From contig JBAMDO010000570.1 of assembly GCA_037074765.1 (NCBI GenBank), positions 496,001-560,000 on the forward strand: DNA of 64,000 nucleotides, written 5' to 3'. The stretch comes from Mansonella perstans (lineage: Eukaryota; Nematoda; Chromadorea; Rhabditida; Onchocercidae). This document shows positions 35,170 through 47,642 of this stretch, piece after piece. Below the pieces are notes generated by a model. The model saw only the letters and a program-made list of their open reading frames with translations, was not told the origin of the DNA and did not search any database. The position numbers were made by a program, and so were the translations under genes. Each line of letters opens with the position of its first letter. Position 1 is the stretch's first letter.

Positions 35170-36110
35170 CTTTTGTGAAGGTTAACAGAAATCATCATTT
35201 CCTTGCCATTTTAACCATATCTTTTGAAGTCGTTGAAAATGCTATCTTCCCCAGATATGATTGGGTTTTGGAATGCAGTTGTAAAGTCATAACAATCATA
35301 ACAATGCCTCTTTGGATTGTAAGTATCACACCAGCAAAAATTGTCAAGCAATGCTGAATGATTGACACTTCCTCCTGCAGTTACATAATTGCATATGGCA
35401 GTACCAATTGCACATGCTGCCATTTGGTATCAGTTTTCCTTGAACTTAAGCCGAATCCATGCTGTTCTAGCAACAAGCAAATGTGACATTTTGGCCAAAT
35501 CTACAGTAACTGATTTTCCGCTATTTTCTTGCCAAGCGCAGTTGGATGATTTAAATTGGCATTTTGATGTTTCGGCGACTCCAATAAATTATGACATGAC
35601 AGTTGGTCTCTCCTTGTTTTGCAATTCTATTCATACGGCATTTTGTGTTCACGAATTATTCAAATGCGCGCAGAGAGGCGCTCATTGAACGTGTAATGTC
35701 ATCTGTAAGATCAATTACTTCTGCAGACTTTATGGCAGCCTTTGACTCAAGTTTGTATGAAGTCACAACCGCGCCGTAACATACCTCGCTGATTTTTCCT
35801 TGCACGTCAAAATCACTTAGAACTTGCTCCAGCAATGATAAATTCTTATTGCTTTCAATTTCGTTCAGCTGTTTTTCCTGTAGCCAATTAATCCTACAGT
35901 ATCTGCTGACACTGCTGCTATGAATATATAAAACAGGTAATTACTAATTAGTGCATTTTCTATTATTCCACCACGCATATACCTTACAGTGATGCCGAGC
36001 GAAAGTTGTGATAATATAGCGCATATTCCTAAATTGATTAATTCTAAGTAGAAAATTTCCAGCAACTTTTTTGATCTGAAGAGCAAAAAATAAACTATAG
36101 TTGTAGCTAT
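35170..36110 (-). pseudogene. ftsK: Wolbachia-like ftsK fragment inserted in the nuclear genome
   Basis: Read right to left. 36110-35870 is a membrane-segment stretch (LLEIFYLELINLGICAILSQ, then GGIIENALISNY), as in FtsK N-terminal helices. 35860-35680 reads SLLEQVLSDFDVQGKISEV and VIDLTDDITRSMSAS, the FtsK alpha domain (consensus VIGLADDIARSMSA). 35650-35450 reads, across frameshifts, IELQNKERPTVMS, LLESPKHQNANL, ALGKKIAEN and DLAKMSHLLVART, the stretch just before the Walker A loop. FtsK pumps bacterial chromosome dimers at division; worms have no such gene. Stops and at least three frameshifts make it dead. It lies between two spliced nuclear genes, so it is a nuclear transfer, most likely from a Wolbachia endosymbiont. 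The donor is inferred, not proven. Confidence 0.85.
35211..35423 (-). pseudogene. Open segment joined to the ftsK remnant, origin unknown
   Basis: After the DLAKM..HLLVA segment the expected Walker A sequence is missing and an open stretch follows (NYVTAGGSVNHSALLDNFCW, then CYDCYDFTTAFQNP). It has cysteine pairs unlike FtsK. It could be another bacterial gene fragment joined during insertion, or filler DNA. Not identified. Confidence 0.4.
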
Positions 36111-36867
36111 TACAATACTAATTAATTCAAGAAATTGAACTAATATATATCAGTTAAATATGAGCCCACTATTACACCAAATTCGTCACTTCATCTGTAG
36201 CTGTGTTTAATGATGGATCTTTCTAGCTGTAAATTTCTCATGACTATTTGCAATATCATACTGAAGGAAATGCTGAGTAGACTTAATGCAGGGATACAAC
36301 CTTGGCTGATATGTATTTACAAGGTAATAAGATAATATAAGCAAAAACAATAGCATTTACATCTCTTGAAAGTATGAATGAATGTTACTTTTATTGTAGA
36401 TATTAATATGACGCATAAATGATGAGATAATAAGGACGTATAAATGGTAAAATAATAAGGCAACATAAACAAAAGCAGCAATATTCATCTCTCTATGTTT
36501 TTGTTGTAGATATTGCTTCCGTATCGTGTAAATATTATATACGTTTTTTTCTTTCTTTCTCCTTTTCTCTCCTTCTATTGTAGTAATTGAATGTAGAGAT
36601 TTCTTCTGAAAAGTAAAAAAGAATCAGAATTATCCCTTATCCATAATATCTTATTGTTACTACCGCTTTCATCGAAATACTCATCATCAAAAAACTGTAT
36701 TAGCGAATGGAACAATTCCATTAATTTGGACTTTTGTTCCTTTCGAACAATATCAAAATTTCAATAAAGCTTAATATTATCCATGCCGGAAATGAAAATA
36801 AATGCAATTTTATAATTGAGGGTACAAAAATTTGAAGATGACTTCTCTATATTTAGCAAGACCATAC
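36111..36867. repeat. Intergenic with a tandem duplication of about 110 bp
   Basis: Two copies of a unit running caaaa.ca.tagcatttacatctct to ttgttgtagatatt occur at about 36335-36410 and 36470-36510, with ataaatg.t.agataataagg words between them. It follows the GLE1-like gene and adjoins the ftsK insertion. No gene seen. Confidence 0.5.
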
Positions 36868-39800
36868 CTACGAACGAAATGATGACAAACAATCATCAAG
36901 CGTAAATCTTAATGCTATTAAATAGTTTTCAGCAACACTCTGGATAGTTTCATTCATTTCCAAATTGTACGGTGCAATTTTCTGAAGTGAAGATCGCCAG
37001 CGCGGTAGAATCGACTCATCAATCAGAATTACTAATTTTTCCATCTGTCTACCATAGGCCGCATGCAACATCTTCCAGTACTGCTAAAAAAGAAAGCATT
37101 TGTAAACATTTCAAAAGTTTCGTAAAGTCAATAATTGAAAACCGAATTAGAAATATTTATACCTAATTTCGCTTTTATGTCATTTTGAGTTCATATTTAA
37201 TACAATGTTCTACCACAGAGATTTAGCAAGTTTTTTTCCCTTGTTCTTAACTTTGCCGTAACTATAATAATGGAAAGATAACCAGAATTAGGTTAAATCA
37301 GAATATATTATATCAGTTATACTTCATAAAAAATTTCCAGCACTCATCTCTACAGTTATGAATGTATTGGTAGCAGAGTAGAATTAAATGGTACCTTCAA
37401 AATTTCTGTTATCAATGGAGCACCAAAAGCTGAAGTGTTCGAAGATGTTACAGCGATCATTTTCCACATTAATGCTAAACCGTTACTTTCCAATGTTGTT
37501 TGGGAACCATCAACTGAATTCGACATTTTTAATGCAATAAATAAATTAATGATGGCAATTTCACGACTATGCCATGCCACCATTGTTTCAGCGAATCTCT
37601 CCGAACGCTTTTTGAAATCCAAAATGCATTTTAAGCTGAAAAATAAGGAATAATAACACAACATGTAGAGAAGATGTTTAAAAAGAAATAATGCTAGCAG
37701 AAGTATCAGCTATTTAAACCCATCCAATGTACATTGTCATGAGAATGATCTATCTAATATTCATGATAAAAAAGTATCAGCTATTTAAACTTATTCAATA
37801 CTTACTGTCATGAGGACGATCCATTCATGATAAAAAACATTTCTTATCTACACAGATTAGCAGAATACATTTGGCTTTACCTATCTATACAAATATTTAT
37901 GATTTCTCAAACAATTCCAAATAATAAACTCATAAGGCAGAAAAATGGAAGGTAACGAGTGTGTACCATTCATTATGATTGACTGCCAAAAGCGGCGATA
38001 CAATGAACAATTTGCCATATAGCAATTTCGAGAAAGTAACTGATGAAGACGCCAGTGATGATAGAACAGCAGCCACTACTTTTGAGAGACTTACATCCTG
38101 TGGTACAAGATCCTGAAAGTTCAGTGTTACGAGACAGATATGAAAAAAATTAGAAGTGGACAAAGATAATAAAAGGATAAATTTGTGGCTTTCCAAAGAT
38201 ATAGATCAAAGAAAAACTTTTAGAACAGTTTTTACAAAAAGCATTGATAAATTTAATATTTAGCCTACAAATTAAAATCAATTTTATTTTATAAACGAGA
38301 CTAAGCTCAAGTATTGCTTGTAAGACCTATTTTAAATCCAAAATGCAAATTTTGAGAGACACAAAGAAAATGATTTCGAATTAAATAACCAGCAATTCGC
38401 AACAGATATGTTTCGCAGTTATAAGCAACAATTTAGAAAAACGCCAAATTTTAAACTATACTGGTGCGAAATTCAAAGAATAAAACAAGAAAACACATGA
38501 ATGAATTACCAGATATGTATCGATAACATAAACCATTGCCCAATTACGAGCCAGTTCGTCATCTTTCAAGTTAATCATTTTGTCATTAAATCCATAAACT
38601 GTCAAACCATTGAGTAAATTACTAAAGAAACGAACAATTTGTGCAATATCACTTCGTTTTGCAAGTTTCTTTGTTGATACCGAAATTTTTTCCTTTATTG
38701 TACATTTAAGCTCGTTCTACAAAAAGACATGTGTAAAAATGTTACAATATATACATATATATATATTTTTATAGATTACTTACATCGACTCATGTGCAAT
38801 TCCTTTTCTTCAACTGGAAAATTTCCAGCATCTCAATGTTCGGTTACCTGAATGTCTAATAACCGAGCGAAAATACGGAACACATCTATACTACAGTATT
38901 CGCCATGAAACAACAATCAGCACTAAACATTAAGCAATAATACTGCGAATTTCAAACTACTAAAGAAATATCTAACCTAAATTTTAGACTACTCAATCTA
39001 AAATTCAATCTATTCAACTCTGGAAAATTAATTTTCCTACCTCCAAAGAAATTATGCGGAACAATACACCTAAATTATATTGTGCACATGATATCTCTGA
39101 TGTAATTCATGAGCTCTAATATCTGCTGGAGTAACTGAATAACGAGAGTTGCAATCAATGATACTCTGTGATGTTCTTGAAATTTTTGGAAAATAGCCTA
39201 ATTAACGAAAAATTACTTTGACAGAATCAGATATATTGGTTGTAGTTGCCATGAAAGTCTTTGTGAAAGCTATTTCATGTTCATAAATCTGATGATACTG
39301 ATTGGGACTTTTAAATTCGGAATTATCCAGTGCTCCGTCGCTTACAGTTTGGGATTCTATTTTTGACGAAGATGAGGTTAGCAATTCATTTCGCTTAGCA
39401 GCAGCATTTATACTTGCATCGTTTGACAGAGCTAAATAGAATAGAACCAAGATATTTCAAAAGTTTCCATGGAACAGAAAAGTTCAAAAAAATTCATTAT
39501 TTTATGAGGAAAGTATCCAAATTACGATATAGTAATATTTCCAATAAATATGGGATTCTAAAGAAAACTTGCTTTGTCTTTCTTCTACAATTTGTTGCAA
39601 AGGCCATGAAGTACACCTTGAAGATGACGATCTGCATGAAGAAACGGAGTCTGTTCTTGTAAGAGTTGCATGGCCACCTTTCAATGTTTCTGATAAGGAG
39701 ACAAAAGCTGATGTGCCAGTTTTTTGTGGACAAAAGACAGATGTAGAGGAAACATCAGACTGCTGGATTTTGAATGCTCCATATGATGGCGAAGAGGATG

Positions 39801-41598
39801 CCGAAGTAACATGTGCGGGAAACGATGCACTGGTCTCATTCGGAGTTATTCGATCAGCGATGGAAGTAACTGCACTAACAGTTGGTGTCAGATCGGCAAC
39901 TGTCATTGAAGATGACGTAGGGAATATGTTAGATGCCGCTTTATCGATATTAGATCTTGAGAAAGAGACCGAAGAAGAAGATTCTGCTGGTGACTGAGGT
40001 TTTAATGTAATGCAAGTTGAATCTGCTAATACCGAAGGTTTAGACATGGAATGATTTGACATTGAATTACTAACATTCATTAATGGACCAAAAACGGATC
40101 CTGATTCGGCAGCGGGATTTTTGCTAAAACAGGTAAAACAATAATATTACATGCAAAAAATTTTTAATTAAACATACATATTATGAAATTGATTTTTTTA
40201 ATGACATTTTTTTACTTGAAATAACTGGACAGTATTTTCTTTAGATAACGAATTAAGTAAGTGTTTTGCATTTTCCATTATATTCACAGTAATTTTCATT
40301 GTCTAACTGGTCGATTGATATCAAAATAAAAGTTTCTGAAAATTTACCTTAATCTTTTCCTTAATGATTCTTCCAGTTCCTTCTTTTGTTGTGACAAAAA
40401 TAACTCTAATACTAGCGGATCTCGAGGCTGAAATCAATATCCGTTGGTGGTGGTTTTTGAACGAATTACTATCTTATCAATTTTGTAGGATCCAATTTGT
40501 TAAGAATCCACATTTCATGCCCTATTCTAAATTATGCCAACAAAAATTGAATAAACGTCATAGCAAAAAGTAAAATTATCAATTACGATGATCGAAATTA
40601 TTATTCGTTTTGCAATCCCAGAAAAATAGGATGGTATTATCACGTAAATCGTAGAAAACAAAGGGAATTCATTTTGCAATTCATTTGTCTGCAGAGAAAC
40701 TCTAAAAAGAATAAACACATTTCCGCTAGAAAAAATATCGTCTACTATCTATTAGAAATAGGACAATTAACAGAGTGTACCTTTGGCTGAAACTTTGCCA
40801 TATGTTGTTTCAGCTTCTCGTCAAAATCATGCGAAACTCTTTCACGTATCGATTGACGGAGTTCTCTTCGTTCTTCCAACCTTTCTTCCAAAAATGCTCG
40901 TTGCTGACGTTCTATTTTTTCAATAAATGGTTTCGCCGACTCATACCTACCACGGAGAACATTTGTACCTGGTGAAGTGATCATCCATGAAGGATCGTTC
41001 TCATCGTACTCACTGCAAAAAAAGAAAAAAAAAACATGGACAATAATTATTTACTGTTAATGATGTGCACGTAATATAATTTTTAAAAATGAGTTTTATT
41101 AATTTCAGTTGGGCTTTTCATTTAAAACTAAGAATTATAAAGACTTTTATATCAATAAAAGTATGAATTTCCATATCAGAAGTTTTTTGTTAAGTTCCAC
41201 CAAACCATCACTGTGGTAGGTTTTGTTAAAAAAAGGATTGAAACACCTCAAATTATAATATCTGCTTTCAAATGTCAAATGGAATCGATGCTAACATTTC
41301 ATATCATGATTTATTTTTGGAATAATTGAATTTGCTTCAAAATTGCAATTAATTTTCATGCAATAACATACGTCTGTAGCATTGTAGTAATGTAGTACTA
41401 TGCTATATACAGAACTTTTATCGATTAGTTAGTATCGATTCTAAGTAAATATTTTCTTTCTTCTCTTTTTCTAAATATTGTATCACTGTACTACAATAAT
41501 GGTAAATATAGAAAGAAATGATATTGGAAAACTTACAGTTCTTCTTCTGATATTCCAAAATGATTTGTGTGAAAACCAAAACGACTTGACATTGCCAT
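36868..41598 (-). CDS. GLE1: GLE1-like mRNA export factor
   Basis: Exons: 41598-41537, 41012-40781, 40427-40348, 40123-39573, 39431-39217, 38716-38510, 38112-37967, 37635-37395, 37083-36868; 649 residues, in frame throughout. Human GLE1 is about 700. GLE1 binds inositol hexakisphosphate at the nuclear pore and activates the DEAD-box helicase Dbp5/DDX19 to release exported mRNA. Residues 40-125 are a charged coiled coil (RQQRAFLEERLEERRELRQS), 125-330 a Ser/Thr-rich linker, 380-649 the helical GLE1 domain. Matches include SKVVAAVLSSL, GLALMWKMIA followed by LITEILK, and QYWKMLHAAYGRQ, equivalent to the QFWKML motif. The fourth intron uses a GC donor (AAAGCAAGT). An acceptor 15 bases upstream of the ATG suggests trans-splicing. 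Assignment rests on remembered family motifs. Confidence 0.65.
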
Positions 41599-43842
41599 TT
41601 AATGGCTTATTCTAAAATAAATATAAAATTACTTCAAATCACAAAAAAAATAAACGAAATTAAAAACTGCACAGAATGTTGAGAGTGGCAAAAACAAAGT
41701 GTAAGAAAAATATAGCCCGAAATGCAAAACATTAATCCCAAATTCATTATTAATGCAGTTTTAAATTAAAATTGAGTCCGATTTTTAATTTCTATTTCAA
41801 AATTTCTATGAAAATTTGAAATGAATATAACACCAATAAATTGTCAAAAGTTGTGCAGTTATTTGCAACCTATGAAAGTTTAAAATCTGCGAAAAAATTT
41901 TAATTAATTGAATTCTGATGCATAATTTTCTTCTTAGCAGTTCCAAGTTGATATTTGTAAAATATTTATCATTCACCACAACTCTATATTTAATCTGATC
42001 AGCAATTTTGTTTTCTTTCTGATAAACAATAGTTAATTGCTTGACAGTTGGAAAAAGGAATTTCAGTAAAAAAAGAAAAAAGAATGCAACATTTTTCTTT
42101 TTTCTTTTTTTTTTAAAAACCTTAAAATATTAACATTTTTGTTTAATAACTTATTTGGAGCAGAACTGGATCAAGTAATTATTAGTTATACTTTTTGATT
42201 AAGCTAATTATAAATTTACCTTACAAACAAACACCTTTCAAAAAATGATTTAAAAAGACGTGAATTATTCGGCAATTTCGATCGCATAATTGTAAAATAT
42301 GTTAAGGATTTTTGCTGCACTTTCTATAGCTTTTCTTCCTTTCTGTTTTTTTTTTAAACTTCAATTTATTAAATATATCGATTACTAATCGATGATGCTG
42401 TTCTTATGATTTCAGACAAACAGACAATTGCAAGCAGTTTTCAACTAATTGATTTGTTTTATTTTAATTCGGAAATGTTGCTACTTGTTGAATTGCTGAG
42501 AAAATGCGACACTCTAATTAATTATGTTCAAATCACTTTTGCAATCTAAAGTACTAATTTCAAAGGAGTTAACTCAATCCTTACTTGTCACATTTAGATT
42601 GCACATATTTGTCTGACAAGGTGAAAAAAAAATATTTCTTTGTACATTTTAGCATAAAAAAGAGAATGAAAGAAGTAAGAAGTAGATTTCGAAAAAACTT
42701 AATTACTTTTTTTTTAAAACACTGAAATTTTTTAACTTCATTTTAATTGATATAGACTTAAATCGTTAAAATATAAATATGCAATTATTCAATATTCCAA
42801 TATTTCCAATAATTATATTTCAATATTTTCCGTAATTTCTTGCAACTATGCAATGGATTTAATTAATAAAAGTTGGCAATTATGTGTGATAATACCTGAA
42901 TAAAATTACAATTTAATTATATGTTGTGCTGATAGTATCGGTCCTGGAAATGTCTTCGCTAATACAGAATGGGATTTTTCCTGTAAAATGATATAAATAA
43001 TTCGTCATAATGATAGTTACAATCGTTTACTAGTGACTTGTTAAATAATGAGTTAATTTTTTCCAATTTTCCAATACAATAAATTTTCATTGTATTAAAT
43101 ATTTTTGCTAACTTTTTTATTAACTTTTTTCAATTTATTAAATATATCGATTACTAATTTTTTAGTAATTTTTCAGTTATGATCTTACAAAATTTCACTG
43201 CTAAATATGGAAATATATATATCATTTCTTCATTTTTTTTCAATTATGATCTTACAAAATTTCATTTTTTTCAATTATGATCTTGCAAAATTTCACTGCT
43301 AAATATGGAAATTGTTATTGCATTTGAAAAATTTCGTTAATTTTAAAGTTATTCGTTTTTTTCAATTTTAATTGTATTCTAGTTTTCAAATAATTATCTA
43401 ACCTTTTCACAGAAAAAAAAAGTTGAGGGCAATTTTTTTAAATGAATCATTTGTTCTAATCTTAAATTTGGAATTAAGAATGACAAACTTATAATTTTTT
43501 AGGGGCAAATAATGACAAAAATGCGTGAATCGTTCTATTTAATCGCTATTTTGTTAATTTAAATGTCAATTTTTACAATCTTTGATCTTTTGAGAAGATA
43601 GGAAAGCACTATTGATTACTTGTTGTAACACAGCGACCAACATAACTTGATCAGCGATTAGATTGTTCTGTTTTACTAAAGAAATTTCATTTTACTGTTA
43701 TTGTTCTTCCGATTATTTCTCGAAGTTGTTAATTTGTTAAAATTTTCCGAAATCTGTTCATTCTTTTCTCATTAAAGTAAAAGAATATTTGAATTCATTT
43801 GATAATTTGGCTTTTCATACTTCCAAACTATCTGTGAAATCA
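41599..43842. promoter_or_regulatory. Divergent intergenic region between GLE1 and SQR
   Basis: 2.2 kb between two genes reading outward, so it presumably holds both promoters. At 43173-43312 there are three copies of caattatgatcttacaaaat (one with G for A), two followed by ttcactgctaaatatggaaa. The phrase tttattaaatatatcgattactaat occurs at 42363 and 43133. No gene seen. Confidence 0.5.
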
Positions 43843-46800
43843 ATGAGACTAACAGCTGTTAATTTAGGTAAATTTTTTTTCGAAAGTTTCTTTTTTCTCT
43901 TTTTTTTTTCTAACGAATTTCTTTTTTTGTTGATTCTTTAAAGAAATGAAGAATTGATACATGTAAGTAATTGAAAGGAATGGTGAAAAGGTAAGTATCG
44001 AAAACTTTCTGATAGGAAGTGAACAAGAAATTTTTTGGCATGTCGTGTGGAATTTCCAATTTTCAAAGTAACTTTTAAAGTTGATTTCATTAAATTAGTG
44101 ATTTTGATACAGCAGTAAGAATATAGTGTTATCGTTTCGGTATCAACGGATTTGCCGGTCTTTGAATTCTTAGCATATTTTGAAGAAACGATTGAATATG
44201 AAGCAACGACCTTCCTAAAAAAAGATCTAAAATCTCACTAATGAATCAAATTACTTTTTCAAGTCTCCAGTCGATTTGACTCCAACTTTACTCGATCCAC
44301 CTGGTTGACTTTATCTACTCAGCATACGGCCAAATAATTTTTGTGGATTTGAAAAGTTTTTTCATTTTCAGCTTCCTCAAGTTATAAGATTGTCATAATT
44401 GGTAGTGGTACAGGTGGTTGCTCATTGTCCCACCGATGTCATAAATTGGTTCCCAAAGGACAAATAGCTGTCATTGATCCAGCTAATGTTTGATTTTTAT
44501 TGAATTTAATAATATTTATAAATTAAATCCTTGCAAATAATTTACTATTTAGTCAAATAATTGATGCTAATTCATTTAATAAGACATAGTATATTCTTCA
44601 GAAAAACTTGTGTTAATCTGGTAAATTAATTAATTAAAAGTTGCATTAATTAAGCAATTCAAACTGGGTCGGAAAAAATAGAAACTAAGTAACATCTTTC
44701 TAATTTTCTAGTTTTATAAGAACTTATTCATTCGAAAATCAAGAAAATTTACTCCATAGCTGCAGGAACATCATTACCAGCCAGGATATACATTTGTCGG
44801 AGGAGGTCTGTACGAACTGCAACAATGTATCAAGCCAATGAAGGATGTTTTACATCCTGATAATATCTGGATTAAACAGGCAGCCAAGCGAATCAACCCT
44901 ACAGAAAATTCTATAATACTGAGGTGAAGAAGTAAAAAAGTCGGCTTTTTATTTGAACCATTTTCTTTTTAAAGTGAGAGAGAAAGAGAAAAAATACGAA
45001 TGATAGATAAAAAATGAAATGATGCTATATGCTGTGGTTGCAAAAATTTATTTCATTAATTATAAAACAAATTTTTTTTGAATTTTTATAGATATGAAAA
45101 TTTTAGTGATGGGACAAAGATAAATTACGAATTACTAATTGTTGCGGCAGGACTTGAAGTTCGATTTGATCTGGTAAATACCATTATGTCTTTTCGTGCA
45201 TTACTGTATGATAAATAAGAGAGAGAAAATTTTAAACTCGGAAAATTAGTAAATCAGCAAAAAAATATAAGCACTTTTTCTCTAAAAAAAAAAACTTATG
45301 CAAAAAATCTACCCGTAGTCTTAGAAACTTTCCCTACACAGTAATGTTAAAATTTAGCTTCACGCATACCAATGTTGCAGTCATCTCTGGGATCTTTTAA
45401 AATTTCAGTTGCGATTTCGATACTTTTTAGATTAGTTGTAATACAAATAACTGACATTCTTAAGAATTGTAAAGATGACTATTAGCATGTTGATTGCCAA
45501 ATATTCTTAGCTTGCATGCTTGCATTGTATTCCGGACGAATTGTTATCTTTGATCAGCAAGTATCAGTTAATTTTGCCAAATTTCAGGTTGAAAACCTAC
45601 CGCAGGCTTTGTCGGATCCAAATGTATGTAGTATTTATCGTGCTGATTTAGCACAGAAAACACGCAATTGTTTATATACATTTAAGAAAGGAACAGCAAT
45701 ATTTACTCTGCCAAATGCACCAATTAAATGTTCCGGTGCGGCACAAAAGATATGCTATTTGGCGGATGAAATATTCCGGAAGGTAAGCTGTATAAGAAGG
45801 TAAGATGGGATATTTCGAAATAGTGCTTTTCATCATGGATTATTTTGAAATCATCACAAAATTGATCACATAAAATTAAAAATGATTTTTTCTCTATCAT
45901 TCATCAGTCAAATGAAATACTCCTAAAGCAATAATAACAGCAACAGTCTGTTAAACATCAACTAAACACTTTAATATTGCATGTAATAATTAATTTGTTA
46001 TATTAAGCATATGTTAAAAGTTTCTAATTAATGGCAATTGTTTCTTTTTTAGAGAGGTATCCGTGAACAAATACACATAACATACAATACATTTTCATCC
46101 GATATATTTGATGTCCCAAAATATGCAAAAGCATTAAATGAAATTGCAAAAAAAAAATCGATCGAATTGAAATTATTAAGAAATTTAAAAGCGATAGATA
46201 TTGCAAAACGAGAAGCAACGTTTGAGCTTATGGGAACAGACAGCAAACCAACAGGAGAATTGGAAATTCAAAAAGTTTATTTTTTTTAAATGTTAATAAA
46301 AATGAAATTTTTTTTCGAATTATGATTTTTTCCTTTCACTTACTTATTAGATTCAAACAACCTAAGAATTAATTACTTCATATTTAAGAATTGCTTTATT
46401 TTAAAAAAATGGGAATAAAAATTTGGTAATTTTATGCTTTACTTTTTTCATCAAAAGTTCAACATTAATAATTTTTTTGTAGTGCTACAAATTGATTTTT
46501 GTACTGATAAACGACAAAGAATAGAGTATAAAATGATACAAATCTTATTTATTTAAATTGAAATAAACTATTTATCTAATGCCGTTTATTAACAGATAGA
46601 TCTTAGTTTGATATGAATTATTTAATATTCAAGTAGTATATTACAAGACATACCTGTAAAAATGATAAGCGGAATGATATAATTCAAGAAAATAAATCAT
46701 GCTTTTCCTAAACCGTAGCTTCATCTTTTTGATTTTATCAAAATTTCAAAAATCTTTTACTTCAAATTTATCAATTAAATTATTTGCTATAATTTCCGAT

Positions 46801-47642
46801 CATTTTGCAGTTTGATTTCTTGCATGTATCACCACCCTGTTCAGCACCACAGATCTTACGGAATTCACCTGAAATAACTAATGCTAGCAGTTTCTTGGAT
46901 ACCAATCAGAAATCATTGCAACATACGAAATTTGCAAATATTTTTGGCATTGGAGATTGTCTCGGAACACCAAATAAGAAAACTGCAGCTGCATTATGTT
47001 AGTTGCACTAGCATCAATCATCAATGGCGAATAGTTCATTGATGTGATACTCAAATTTTTGAGCTTGATTCAAATAATTAGATCAAAATACTGAAGTGTT
47101 TTAATCATATTGTTCTATTCAATGATGAAAAAAAAAATTTTAACTATATGATTTTCAGTTAGTCAATTGAGAACTTTAAGTAAAAACATTCCAAGATTTT
47201 TGGAGAAGAAGCCATTATTAGAAACGGTAAATTTTTTCCACATTTTCGAATTATTTTTATAATGCAGCATAAATGAACTCACTTTAGCAGTTGTTAGATT
47301 GAACTTTCAGATGGCTAGTTAAGTGCAAATAGCAGATGACAGTCACTTAATTTTATGTAATTGTTCAATTTTTATATTTTGCCATTTTGGAATCATTTTC
47401 AGTATGAAGGTTACTCATCATGTCCATTGATCGTCAGTTTTCGACATGTAGTCCTCGCAGAATTCACCCTAGAAGGACCGCAGGAAACTTTACCCGTAAA
47501 TCAAGCAAAACCTCGTTATATTTCATTTTTTCTTACAAGATATGTAATGCCGTTTCTTTATTGGAAATTAGGTATGAAAGGACATTGGTTAGGGCCAGCT
47601 ACTGTACGCAAAATTCTTCATTTTGGAATGAGTAAGGAGTAA
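43843..47642 (+). CDS. sqrd-1: Sulfide:quinone oxidoreductase, mitochondrial
   Basis: Exons: 43843-43867, 44372-44487, 44760-44923, 45092-45173, 45588-45782, 46053-46274, 46811-46997, 47159-47226, 47403-47642; all phases agree, 432 residues. SQR oxidises hydrogen sulfide at the inner mitochondrial membrane and passes electrons to quinone, using FAD and two redox cysteines. Visible: dinucleotide-binding fold VIIGSGTGGC near residue 16-25, the second FAD motif FGIGDC ending at 318, and cysteines at 177 (PIKCSGAAQK) and 360 (YSSCPLIV) at the positions of the catalytic pair in animal SQR. The C-terminus MPFLYWKLGMKGHWLGPA matches the family membrane anchor. The presequence is short. In worms this gene supports survival in sulfide; parasites may meet host or gut sulfide. 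Length and motifs leave little doubt. Confidence 0.92.

Noticed and set aside
35389..35688. Plus-strand 99-residue open frame
   Set aside because: It is the antisense of the ftsK remnant and shows no protein motif of its own.
35170..36110. Contaminating Wolbachia contig
   Set aside because: The sequence is decayed and continuous with spliced worm genes on both sides.
37320..37380. Extra GLE1 exon on the minus strand (SAGNF-like)
   Set aside because: No phase-compatible splice sites; the flanking exons join in frame without it, though a missed short exon remains possible.
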